DNA from: Microbispora sp. H11081
Lineage (GTDB): Bacteria > Actinomycetota > Actinomycetes > Streptosporangiales > Streptosporangiaceae
Assembly: GCF_012999535.1 (NCBI RefSeq)
Contig: NZ_JABBWV010000008.1
Location: 1 to 64,000, forward strand
Direction of reading: 5' to 3'
Length of the DNA stretch: 64,000 nucleotides
The notes under the pieces were generated by a model. That model saw nothing but the letters and a program-made list of their open reading frames with translations, had not been told where the DNA came from and made no database searches. Position numbers and translations under genes: made by a program. Shown piece after piece: positions 24,014-31,449 of the stretch. Numbering within the stretch: position 1 is the stretch's first letter; every line of letters starts with the position of its first letter.

Positions 24014-25108
24014 TCAGGCGAAGTCGGGGGTGCCGGTGGGCAAGGTAAATCGGAACTCCGCGCCGCCGCCCGGCGCGCGCTGCACGCTGATGGTGCCACC
24101 GTGTGCCTCGACGAGGCCCTTGACGATGAACAGGCCGAGGCCGGTCCCCCCGCGGCGGCGACCGTTGCCCCGCCAGAACTGGCGGAAGACACGGCCGACC
24201 AGCTCGGGCGCCACGCCCTCACCCTGGTCCCGCACCGACACCGCCACTCCCCATTCGACCGGCTCTATCACTATGGTCACCGTACCGCGTCCGTGGCGCA
24301 CGGCGTTTTCCACCAGGTTCGCGAGAACCTGGTCGATCTTGTCCTGGTCGAGCCACATCTCGGGCAGCTCGCCGAGAATCTCCAGCCGGAAGCGGTCCTC
24401 CGGCTCCCCCGCCGCCACGCGGCCCGCGATGATCCTGCGGGCCCTGGCCGGCACGTCCACGACCTGACGATGGATCTCCAGCCTGCCCGACTCGATGCGC
24501 GAGACGTCGAGCAGTTCGGTGATCAGCCGCGTCACCCGGTCGGCGTCCGCGTTGACGGTCTCCAGCATCACGCGCTTCTGGGCGTCGGTGAAGCGGTCCC
24601 ATTTGGCGAGCAGCGTCGCGGTGAACCCCTTGACGCTGGTCAGCGGCGAACGCAGCTCGTGGGCCACGGTCGAGACGAGGTCGGCGCGGCTGCGCTCGAT
24701 CCTGGCGCGCGCCGAGGCGTCGCGCAGCGTGATGACCACGCGTTCCACGCGCCCGCCGCGCCGGGGCGCGCGGACGAAACGCGCGGCCACCAGCATCTCC
24801 TGGCGTCCTGGCAGGTGCAGCGGCCGTTCCGGCTGGCGGCTGCGGCTGGACAGCCCGCCCTGCGGGTCGAGCCACTTCCACCAGTCACGGCCGTCCTGGT
24901 CGCGCAGCGGCAGCACGTCGCCGACGAGCCTGCCCACCGCCGCCTCGCGGGACACTCCGGTGAGCCGCTCGGCGGCGCGGTTGACCACGAGGATCACGCC
25001 GTCGGCGTCGGTGGCGACGAGGCCGTCGGGAAGGTCGTCGGCGTCGATGAGCGCCCGCCCTCCGGGGTCCCCGTCAAGGGCGCCCCCGGGGGTGTCGTCA
25101 CCTCGCAC
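24014..25108 (-). CDS. soluble PAS-containing sensor histidine kinase (orphan)
   Basis: A 364-residue histidine kinase from a GTG at 25108 with GGAGG seven bases before it. An N-terminal PAS domain (about 20-130; DGLVATDADGVILVVNRAAERLTG) leads to HisKA with the phospho-acceptor His150 in STVAHELRSPLTSVKGF, then the ATPase: N box DQVLANLVENAVRHG, G1 DQGEGV and G2 GGTGLGLFIVKGLVEAHGG. No membrane segment or secretion signal is visible, so it should sense a cytoplasmic cue. No response regulator is encoded nearby. It sits between the rRNA methyltransferase and pheS in a translation operon, an unexpected but apparently recurrent place in this order. Confidence 0.9.
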   Translation of the reverse strand: MRGDDTPGGALDGDPGGRALIDADDLPDGLVATDADGVILVVNRAAERLTGVSREAAVGRLVGDVLPLRDQDGRDWWKWLDPQGGLSSRSRQPERPLHLPGRQEMLVAARFVRAPRRGGRVERVVITLRDASARARIERSRADLVSTVAHELRSPLTSVKGFTATLLAKWDRFTDAQKRVMLETVNADADRVTRLITELLDVSRIESGRLEIHRQVVDVPARARRIIAGRVAAGEPEDRFRLEILGELPEMWLDQDKIDQVLANLVENAVRHGRGTVTIVIEPVEWGVAVSVRDQGEGVAPELVGRVFRQFWRGNGRRRGGTGLGLFIVKGLVEAHGGTISVQRAPGGGAEFRFTLPTGTPDFA

Positions 25109-25203
25109 GAGACCGCCTCCTCGAGCTCCGGAACTGCGCGCCGCCGCCGTCCGGCGCGACTCCTTCGCCGACAATAGCGGGTTTCCCGCGCCCGGCAGCA
25201 GCC

Positions 25204-26037
25204 TCAGCGCCCGGGGGTAGTGGGATCTTCCACGGAATGTAAGGTCTTCCGCTGAGCGCGCGCGGAAGCGTACAAGCAGACCGCGGCGGCGGTGGCGAGG
25301 TTGAGGCTCTCCGCCCGTCCGTAGATCGGGACGCGCACCACCTCGTCGGCCAGCTCGAGCAGCTCGGGCGGCAGTCCCCACGCCTCGTTGCCGAACAGCC
25401 ATGCGGTGGGCACGCCGAGCTCGATCTCGTCGAGCGTCGTGGTGCCCGCGCCGTCGGCCGCGAACACGCGCAGCCCCGCCTCCCGCGCGTGCCGTACGGC
25501 GTCCGCCACGGGAGTTCCGGTCACGACGGGCAGGTGGAACAGGCTTCCCGCGCTGGCCCGCACGCACTTGCCGTTGTACGGGTCCACCGACGCGTCGGTG
25601 AACACCACGGAGCCCGCGCCCGCCGCGTCGGCCGTACGCAGGACCGTGCCGGCGTTGCCGGGGTCGCGCACGTGGGCGAGGATCGCCGCGAGCCGCGTCC
25701 CGTGCGGCACCGCCTCGGCGAGCGGCACGTGCACGAAGCGGCACACGGCCACCAGGCCCTGCGGGGTGACGGTCTGGGTCAGCTCCGCCATGACCTCGCC
25801 GCTCGCGCGGTGGACGGGAACGCCCTGCGCGACGGCGGCGGCCACGATGTCGGCGTGCCGCGTCTCGGCCTCGGCCGTCGTGAACAGCTCGACCGTGACG
25901 TCCTTGACCGCGAGAGCCTCGCGGACCGCCTGCGGCCCCTCCGCGAGGAACGCCCTGTCGCGGTCGCGGAACGCGCGCTTGGTCAGCCTTCTCGCCGCCT
26001 TGACGCGCGGCGACTTGATGTTGGTGAGCTCCGCCAT
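25204..26037 (-). CDS. SPOUT-family RNA 2'-O-methyltransferase (TrmH/SpoU/TsnR type)
   Basis: A 277-residue methyltransferase using S-adenosylmethionine on rRNA or tRNA ribose. The N-terminal 100 residues form the L30e-like substrate-binding domain (FLAEGPQAVREALA). The SPOUT knot carries all three motifs: HVRDPGNAGTVLRTADAAG, WLFGNEAWGLPPE and VRVPIYGRAESLNLATAAAVCLY. Gene order after infC-rpmI-rplT is classic for this family in Gram-positives and suggests 23S rRNA as target. Related proteins include thiostrepton-resistance methylases, but nothing here shows that specificity. Confidence 0.9.
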   Translation of the reverse strand: MAELTNIKSPRVKAARRLTKRAFRDRDRAFLAEGPQAVREALAVKDVTVELFTTAEAETRHADIVAAAVAQGVPVHRASGEVMAELTQTVTPQGLVAVCRFVHVPLAEAVPHGTRLAAILAHVRDPGNAGTVLRTADAAGAGSVVFTDASVDPYNGKCVRASAGSLFHLPVVTGTPVADAVRHAREAGLRVFAADGAGTTTLDEIELGVPTAWLFGNEAWGLPPELLELADEVVRVPIYGRAESLNLATAAAVCLYASARAQRKTLHSVEDPTTPGR

Positions 26038-26106
26038 GCCCGCTCGTTCCCCCCTATACGTGGACGAGGGCCCGCCGCGGACGGCGAGCCCTCGCTGGAG
26101 CAGGTG

Positions 26107-26487
26107 TCAGGCGACCGGCGCGTTCACGTCGGACGGGAGCGCCTTCTTGGCGGCCTCGACCAGCGCGGCGAAGGTCTGGGCGTCGTTCACCGCGAGGTCC
26201 GCGAGGATCTTGCGGTCCACCTCGATGCCGCCCAGGCGCAGGCCCTGGATGAACCGGTTGTAGGTGATGCCGTTGGCCCGGGCCGCGGCGTTGATCCGCT
26301 GGATCCACAGCCGGCGGAACGTGCCCTTCTTGTCCTTGCGGTCCCGGTACGCATAGGTCATCGAGTGGAGCATCTGCTCCTTGGCCTTGCGGTAGAGGCG
26401 CGACCGCTGCCCCCGGTAACCGCTCGCCCGCTCGAGTACGACCCGGCGCTTCTTCTTGGCGTTGAGCGCCCGCTTCACGCGTGCCAT
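26107..26487 (-). CDS. rplT: 50S ribosomal protein L20
   Basis: 126 residues, highly basic; [24 protein letters not shown], cut here as [10 protein letters not shown], is the diagnostic N terminus, and [13 protein letters not shown] (here [19 protein letters not shown]) marks the globular part. L20 binds 23S rRNA early in assembly and in Firmicutes also represses its own operon through the leader mRNA. It is 22 bases after rpmI and closes the infC-rpmI-rplT unit. Confidence 0.98.
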   Translation of the reverse strand: MARVKRALNAKKKRRVVLERASGYRGQRSRLYRKAKEQMLHSMTYAYRDRKDKKGTFRRLWIQRINAAARANGITYNRFIQGLRLGGIEVDRKILADLAVNDAQTFAALVEAAKKALPSDVNAPVA

Positions 26488-26509
26488 GTTGTTCTATCTC
26501 CCCGGGTCG

Positions 26510-26704
26510 TTACTTCGCGAGCAGCTTCTTGATCTTCTTGGTGTCGGCGTCGGACATGACGACGACACCCTCGAGACGGCGCGTGCGAGTGGACGGCTTG
26601 TGCTCGAACAGGTGCTGCCGGTTGGCGCGGCGGCGGACAACCTTGCCGGTTCCGGTGAGCCGGAACCGCTTCTTCGCACCGCTGTGCGTCTTCATCTTCG
26701 GCAT
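26510..26704 (-). CDS. rpmI: 50S ribosomal protein L35
   Basis: 64 residues, [20 protein letters not shown] at the N terminus, basic throughout and ending in KKIKKLLAK. Small surface protein of the large subunit. Lies 141 bases after infC, with a GC-rich hairpin-prone spacer, and 22 before rplT. Confidence 0.98.
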   Translation of the reverse strand: MPKMKTHSGAKKRFRLTGTGKVVRRRANRQHLFEHKPSTRTRRLEGVVVMSDADTKKIKKLLAK

Positions 26705-26845
26705 GTCAGCCGTCTCTCCTCTTTCGTCCGTGCCGACGGCCCGGGCTGGTAGCCCGGGTCGGCGGCCTGCCTTACTCCGCGAGACCGTCCCGGTCTCGGT
26801 TTCCGTGTACGTATGCGGCGCCCCGCCTGGTGGTTCAGGCGGGCG

Positions 26846-27463
26846 TCACTGCGGCTGAGCGGCCTGCTCCTCGGCGGCCTCGGCGGGCTCGGCCGCCTCC
26901 TGCTCGGTGCCGCGGGCCTTGGCGGCGGCCTTCTCGGCCTTCGCCTCGGCCTTCTTCTTGTGCGGCCCGATCACCATGATCATGTTGCGACCGTCCTGCT
27001 TCGGCTGCGACTCGACGAACCCCAGGTCGGTGACATCCTCGGCGAGGCGCTGCAGGAGCCGGAAACCCAGCTCGGGCCGGGACTGCTCGCGGCCCCGGAA
27101 CATGATCGTGACCTTGACCTTGTCTCCCGCCTTCAGGAAGCGCACGACGTGACCCTTCTTGGTCTCGTAGTCGTGCGGGTCGATCTTCGGCCGGAGCTTG
27201 ATCTCTTTGATGATCGTGTGCGCCTGGTTACGGCGGGCCTCACGCGCCTTCATGGCCGACTCGTACTTGAACTTGCCGTAGTCCATGAGCTTGCAGACGG
27301 GCGGGCGGGCCGTGGCAGCGACCTCCACCAGGTCGAGATCGCTCTCCTGGGCCAGCTTCAACGCGTCGCCGATGGAGACGATGCCGACCTGTTCGCCGTT
27401 CGGGCCGACGAGGCGCACCTCGGGCACGCGAATACGGTCGTTGATGCGGGGCTCGGTGCTGAT
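26846..27463 (-). CDS. infC: translation initiation factor IF-3, ATC start
   Basis: A 205-residue IF-3. The N-terminal domain starts at [20 protein letters not shown] and contains [12 protein letters not shown]; the linker is followed by the C-terminal domain with [29 protein letters not shown] and [15 protein letters not shown], plus an Ala/Glu-rich tail. The start is taken as ATC at 27463, directly after GGAGGTCCC, because homologues begin here and IF-3 genes are known for non-AUG starts through which IF-3 controls itself. The upstream in-frame ATG at 27532 lies inside a terminator hairpin and is very unlikely to be used. Confidence 0.93.
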   Translation of the reverse strand: MSTEPRINDRIRVPEVRLVGPNGEQVGIVSIGDALKLAQESDLDLVEVAATARPPVCKLMDYGKFKYESAMKAREARRNQAHTIIKEIKLRPKIDPHDYETKKGHVVRFLKAGDKVKVTIMFRGREQSRPELGFRLLQRLAEDVTDLGFVESQPKQDGRNMIMVIGPHKKKAEAKAEKAAAKARGTEQEAAEPAEAAEEQAAQPQ

Positions 27464-27501
27464 GGGACCTCCAAAAGACTTCCGCTTGTCTCGACCGCGC
27501 G

Positions 27502-27539
27502 GGGAAAAACGAAAACCCCGCACGTCACGCATGCGGGGT
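27502..27539 (-). terminator. intrinsic terminator inside the infC leader (attenuator candidate)
   Basis: On the minus strand ACCCCGCA pairs with TGCGGGGT across a 9-base loop (27515-27539), followed at once by TTTTCGTTTTTCC, a classic rho-independent terminator and rare in such GC-rich DNA. It ends about 40 bases before the infC start codon, so full transcription of infC-rpmI-rplT requires read-through or antitermination. Confidence 0.8.
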
Positions 27540-27713
27540 CACTGAGCTCTCCTGCCGAAAACTCCGTTGTGATCCTTGACCCGTCCGCCTTTCGGCGGTG
27601 CAGGTGGGAGGAAGACCTCCGCTTGCGCGTCCAGCTCATGCCGGACCGATCGAGTTCCTACGTTACCACAAACCCGAAGGACCCCCGAGGTATTCCACCC
27701 GGCGCCGGGCCGC
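27540..27713 (-). promoter_or_regulatory. infC leader with nested hairpins
   Basis: The 174 bases between aroE and the attenuator contain GGAGGTCTTCCTCC (27607-27620) and CCGCCGAAAGGCGG (27585-27598, a GAAA tetraloop), both perfect small stems on the transcript. GGTAACGTAG at about 27657-27666 could be a -10 (TAACGT), without a clear -35. These stems may form the receptor side of an attenuation mechanism. Confidence 0.5.
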
Positions 27714-28556
27714 TCAGGAGGCCGCCCGGCGCGCGATCTCGGCCTCGCCGGCGGCGCGCATCGCCTCCACGGGCACGTCCGTGCGCCCGGTCATCAACTC
27801 GACCTGCCGCACCGCCTGGTGCAGCAGCATCGGGAAGCCCCCGACCACGGCGCGCCCCCGCGCCCGTACGGCCGCGGCCAGGGCCGTCGGCCAGGGAGCG
27901 TAGACGACGTCGAACAGCGCGGCCTTCTCTGGCAGGCGGGCCGCGACCCGCTCGGCGAGCGCGTCGGCCGCCCCGGACGGCAGCGTGGACACGACCAGGT
28001 CGGCCGCGGGGTCGAAGTCGTCGAAGGAGCGCACCGTCACCGTCGTGCCGAGTCGCTCGGCGACGCGCAGGGTCTCCCCCGCGCGGGCCGGGTCGCGCAC
28101 GACGAGGGTGACCTCCTCGAGCCCCGTCTCCCGCAGGGCGGCGATGGCCGAGGCGGCGGTGGCGCCGCCGCCGAGAACGACCGCGGAGGCCGGCGCGGGC
28201 ACGCCCGCCTCCCCCAGCGCCCGGACGATGCCGTACACATCGGTGTTCTCGCCGTGCCGCGCGCCTGTCTCGCCGAACACCACGGTGTTGGCGCCGCCGA
28301 CCGCCAGCGCGAGGTCGGAGACGCTGTCGAGCAGGGGGAGCACCGCGCGCTTGAGCGGCATCGTCAGCGACAGGCCGGCCCATTCGGCGCCCAGGCCGGC
28401 GATCAGCCCGGCGAGCCCGTCCTCTGCGCACTCGATCGCGTCGTAGCGCCAGTCGTCCAGGCCCATCGCCGCGTACGCCGCCCGGTGCAGGACCGGGGAC
28501 AGCGAGTGGGCGATCGGCGAGCCGAGGACGGCGGCCCTGCGTCCGGGCCCGGTCAC
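27714..28556 (-). CDS. aroE: shikimate dehydrogenase
   Basis: 280 residues; reduces dehydroshikimate with NADPH in the aromatic pathway. LGSPIAHSLSPVLHRAAY (11-28) binds shikimate; SLTMPLKRAVLP carries the catalytic Lys; GGANTVV and ENTDVYG contain the Asn and Asp that contact substrate; VVLGGGATAASAIAAL is the nucleotide-binding turn; the C terminus has GFPMLLHQAVRQVELMTG. GTG start overlaps the mltG stop as GTGA. Position after mltG is standard in Actinobacteria. Confidence 0.94.
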   Translation of the reverse strand: MTGPGRRAAVLGSPIAHSLSPVLHRAAYAAMGLDDWRYDAIECAEDGLAGLIAGLGAEWAGLSLTMPLKRAVLPLLDSVSDLALAVGGANTVVFGETGARHGENTDVYGIVRALGEAGVPAPASAVVLGGGATAASAIAALRETGLEEVTLVVRDPARAGETLRVAERLGTTVTVRSFDDFDPAADLVVSTLPSGAADALAERVAARLPEKAALFDVVYAPWPTALAAAVRARGRAVVGGFPMLLHQAVRQVELMTGRTDVPVEAMRAAGEAEIARRAAS

Positions 28557-29707
28557 TTGTTGTTCCGGTTGAACTCGTCGCGCAGCTTCCAGAACTCCGA
28601 CTCCTTGTCGGTGAACTTCGTGATGCCCCGCTTGGGGTCGACGGTCACGAAGTACATCCAGTTGCCGTCCGCGGGGCGGAGCGCGGCCTCGATCGCGTGG
28701 TCGCCGGGATTGCTGATGGGGCCGGGCGGGAGGCCGAAGTATCGGTAGGTGTTGTAGCGGGACTTGCTCTCCAGGTCGGCGTGGGAGGCCGCGATGCCGT
28801 ACTTGTTCAGCCCGTACATGACCGTGCTGTCCATCTGCAGCTTCATCTGGGGGTTGGAGGCCAGCCGGTTGTAGATGACCCGGGCGACCTTCGGCATGTC
28901 CTCGGCGCTGCCGGACTCCGCCTGCACGATGCTGGCGATGACCATGATCTCCCGTGGGGTGAAGCCGATCTGCTTGGCCTGGCCCTCCAGGTCGATCCGG
29001 TCGGCGGTCTGGTTGAAGCGGTCGACCATCTTCGTGAGGATCTGCTCAGGGGTGAGCTTGCTCCCGATCTCGTACGTCGCGGGGAACGCGAAGCCCTCCA
29101 GGCGTCCCTTGGCGTACGACGGGAGCCCGATGTCGCCGCTCGCGGCCTTCTTGAACTCCCCGACCGGCCTGCCGGTGGCGGCGGACAGATCCTCGAAGAT
29201 CTTACTCAGCCGCAGCCCCTCGCGGATGACCAGCCGGTTGAGTATCCGCTTGGCGGGGTCGAGCAGGCCCACGGCCGACGCGGCGGACATGCCCTTGCGC
29301 ATCTCGTACTGGCCCGGCTGGAGCGAGGAGCTCTTGCCCGCGGCGCCGATGGCGTTGACGAAGGCCCGCGCGCTGGCCACGACGCCCTTGTCCTCCAGCA
29401 TCTGGGCGACGTCGGTGGCGCTGGCGCCTTCCTCGATCTCGACGACGACCTCCCCGCGGCCCTCCCCCGCGTAGTCCTTGGGGATCATCACGCCGCGCGC
29501 CCAGGTGAACCCGAAGTAGCCGAGGCCGCCGAGGATTCCAATGATGATCGCGACGGCGAACAGCGTGGCGACCCTGCCCTTGCGCCGCTGCTTCTTGCGG
29601 CGCCTGCGGCTGCGCCGCTGCTGCGAGCGGCTGCCAGCGGACCGGCGCCGGGGAGAACCGTCGTCGTCCTCGGCGCCGAGAAGGAAGTCCATGTCCAGAT
29701 CATTCAT
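28553..29707 (-). CDS. mltG: endolytic murein transglycosylase MltG (first copy)
   Basis: A 384-residue membrane-anchored YceG/MltG enzyme that cleaves nascent glycan strands and sets their length. A long basic cytoplasmic N-terminal part (RRRRKKQRRKGR) precedes one membrane segment (about 48-69). A LysM-like subdomain follows (VVVEIEEGASATDVAQMLEDKGVV), then the catalytic domain with Glu264 in IASIVQAESGSAED, YNRLASNP, MDSTVMYGL and YNTYRYFGLPPGPISNPG. ATG 29707 is preferred; a TTG at 29722 would add five residues. It is followed with overlap by aroE. Confidence 0.93.
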   Translation of the reverse strand: MNDLDMDFLLGAEDDDGSPRRRSAGSRSQQRRSRRRRKKQRRKGRVATLFAVAIIIGILGGLGYFGFTWARGVMIPKDYAGEGRGEVVVEIEEGASATDVAQMLEDKGVVASARAFVNAIGAAGKSSSLQPGQYEMRKGMSAASAVGLLDPAKRILNRLVIREGLRLSKIFEDLSAATGRPVGEFKKAASGDIGLPSYAKGRLEGFAFPATYEIGSKLTPEQILTKMVDRFNQTADRIDLEGQAKQIGFTPREIMVIASIVQAESGSAEDMPKVARVIYNRLASNPQMKLQMDSTVMYGLNKYGIAASHADLESKSRYNTYRYFGLPPGPISNPGDHAIEAALRPADGNWMYFVTVDPKRGITKFTDKESEFWKLRDEFNRNNK

Positions 29708-29804
29708 AGTTGCGCTGGCCAATCTCTCGGTACGAGAGGCCTCCCGTCAAGCGAGTGTGCCAAACCGAGGGGGGTTCGGGGCAGGGGGGGTCCTGCGGGG
29801 GCGT

Positions 29805-29850
29805 TCCCGATGTTCGGGAGCCCCGCCCGGGGGCGGCGGGGCCGTGCGGA
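29805..29850. terminator. hairpins between the two mltG genes
   Basis: TCCCGA/TCGGGA with a 3-base loop (29805-29819) is followed by a CCCCGCC-rich second stem (29821-29841). They lie after the stop of the second mltG on the minus strand, so the two copies are probably not one simple transcript. TTGACG at about 29746-29741 might start a separate transcript for the first copy. Confidence 0.45.
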
Positions 29851-29907
29851 CGCACCGGACGCGCTCCGGACCCCGCGTGACGTGCCGCGCGGACGCCTGG
29901 GAGGCGA

Positions 29908-30942
29908 TCAGTTCGTCCCGAGATACCTGTTCAGCTCCTCCCGATATTTACGGAACTCCGCCTCTTTGTCAGTGAATTTGGTGATTTTACGACGAGGATC
30001 AGTGGTGACGAACCAATACCACCTGCCCTCGGCGGGATGGAGGGCCGCGGCGAGCGCGCTCTCCCCCGGGTTGCCGATGGGCCCCGGCGGCAGGCCCGTC
30101 CGCGCGTAGGTGTTGTACGGCGAGTCGACCCGCGTGTCCTCCACGCTGACCTTGAGGGTGTGGCGGTCGAGCGCGTAGTTGACCGTGCTGTCCATCTCCA
30201 GCTTCGCGCCGCGCGCGAGACGGTTGTACACCACCGCGGCGATCTTGGGGTAGTCGGCGGGGACGCCGCCCTCGGCCTGGATGATGCTCGCCACCGTCAC
30301 CGCCTGCTTGGGCGTGAGCCGCACGCGCGGCGCCAGTTCCTCCAGCCTCACCTCGCGCGCGGCGACGCGGAAGCGGGCCACCATCTTCCTGAGCATGTCG
30401 ACGGCGGTCATCCCCGGCTCGACCTCGTACGTCGCGGGGAACAGGAAGCCCTCGGCCGCCCCCTCCGCGTACGCGGGCAGGCGCAGCCGCCCCGGCTCGG
30501 CGACGGCCTCGGTGAAGTCCTTCACGGGGATGCCCGTCCCGGCTGAGAGAGTGCGCAGCACCTCCCTCATGCGCAGCCCTTCAGGCACGGTGACCTTGCG
30601 CACGACCTTGCTGGCGGGCGTGAGCAGCAGGTCGAGCGCGCCGGCCGCGGCCATGCGGCGCCGCAGCACGTAGCGTCCCGGGTGCAGGCTGCTCTCCTTG
30701 GAGCGCGTGATCACCTGCTCGACGAACGACTGGGCGCTGGCCACCACGCCGGCGTCCGCCAGCGTCCTGCCGATCTCGCCGGCGCTGGCGCCCGGCGTGA
30801 TCTCGATGGTGACCGTCCCCGACCCGGCGCCCGAGTAGTCGGGCGCCTCGGCCGGCTGCCCCACGATCTCGTGCACGCCGTACGCCACCACCGCCGTGAC
30901 CAGGGCGAGCGCCCCGGCCACGACCGCCGTGGCCCGCCTCAC
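29908..30942 (-). CDS. MltG-like transglycosylase (second, shorter paralogue)
   Basis: A 344-residue YceG/MltG domain protein. It has a short N-terminal anchor (residues 4-24) without the long basic cytoplasmic tail of its neighbour, then the same order: VTIEITPGASAGEIGRTLADAGVV, VPEGLRMREVL, EGFLFPATYEV, the catalytic Glu224 in VASIIQAEGGVPADYPKIAAVVYNRL, LEMDSTVNYAL, YNTYARTGLPPGPIGNPG and ITKFTDKEAEFRKY. Active-site blocks are intact, so it should be active. The GTG start overlaps the ruvX stop (GTGA). Tandem position points to an old duplication of mltG. Confidence 0.9.
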   Translation of the reverse strand: MRRATAVVAGALALVTAVVAYGVHEIVGQPAEAPDYSGAGSGTVTIEITPGASAGEIGRTLADAGVVASAQSFVEQVITRSKESSLHPGRYVLRRRMAAAGALDLLLTPASKVVRKVTVPEGLRMREVLRTLSAGTGIPVKDFTEAVAEPGRLRLPAYAEGAAEGFLFPATYEVEPGMTAVDMLRKMVARFRVAAREVRLEELAPRVRLTPKQAVTVASIIQAEGGVPADYPKIAAVVYNRLARGAKLEMDSTVNYALDRHTLKVSVEDTRVDSPYNTYARTGLPPGPIGNPGESALAAALHPAEGRWYWFVTTDPRRKITKFTDKEAEFRKYREELNRYLGTN

Positions 30943-31442
30943 CGTGCGGTCCCGCCGCTCGCTTCCTCACCGGGCCCGGCGCCGGGCCGCGGTGGTTCGA
31001 GAGGTCTTCCGGGGGGATTGCCGGTGGCGCGTTCGCCGTCGAGCGCGGCCTGCAGCAGCACGACGGCCGCCGCCTGGTCGATCACGCCGCGCTGGGCGCG
31101 TCCCTTCACGCCGCTGGAGCGGAGGTCCTGCTGGGCGCTGACCGTGGTGAGCCGCTCGTCCACGAGCCGGATCGGGATCGGAGCCACCTCGGCCGCCAGT
31201 CGCGCGGCGAAGGCCCGCGCCACCTGGGCGGCGTGGCTCTCCCTGCCCGACAACGACGTGGGCAGGCCGACCACGATCTCGACCGCCTCGTGCTCGGCGG
31301 CGATCTCCGCGATCCTCGCCAGGTCGCCCCTGCCGCGGCGTACGGTCTCCACGGGCGTGGCCAGCAGACCGGAAGGGTCGCTGCGGGCCACGCCGATGCG
31401 GACGGAGCCGACGTCGACCCCGATCCTGACGCCGTGCCTCAT
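30939..31442 (-). CDS. ruvX: RuvX/YqgF RNase H-like nuclease
   Basis: A 167-residue YqgF-type protein with RNase H fold: VRIGVDVGSVRIGVARSD (first Asp), VGLPTSLSGRES and VDERLTTVSAQ (Glu), with a C-terminal Asp in VIDQAAAVVLLQ. Members process 16S rRNA 3' ends or act in recombination; it is usually co-transcribed with alaS and mltG, as here. The last 25 residues are Pro/Gly-rich and non-conserved. Start ATG lies seven bases after the alaS stop. Confidence 0.9.
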   Translation of the reverse strand: MRHGVRIGVDVGSVRIGVARSDPSGLLATPVETVRRGRGDLARIAEIAAEHEAVEIVVGLPTSLSGRESHAAQVARAFAARLAAEVAPIPIRLVDERLTTVSAQQDLRSSGVKGRAQRGVIDQAAAVVLLQAALDGERATGNPPGRPLEPPRPGAGPGEEASGGTAR

Positions 31443-31449
31443 CGGCCGC

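Noticed and set aside
25204..26037. Thiostrepton-resistance methyltransferase
   Set aside because: Family resemblance only; position in the infC operon points to a housekeeping rRNA methyltransferase.
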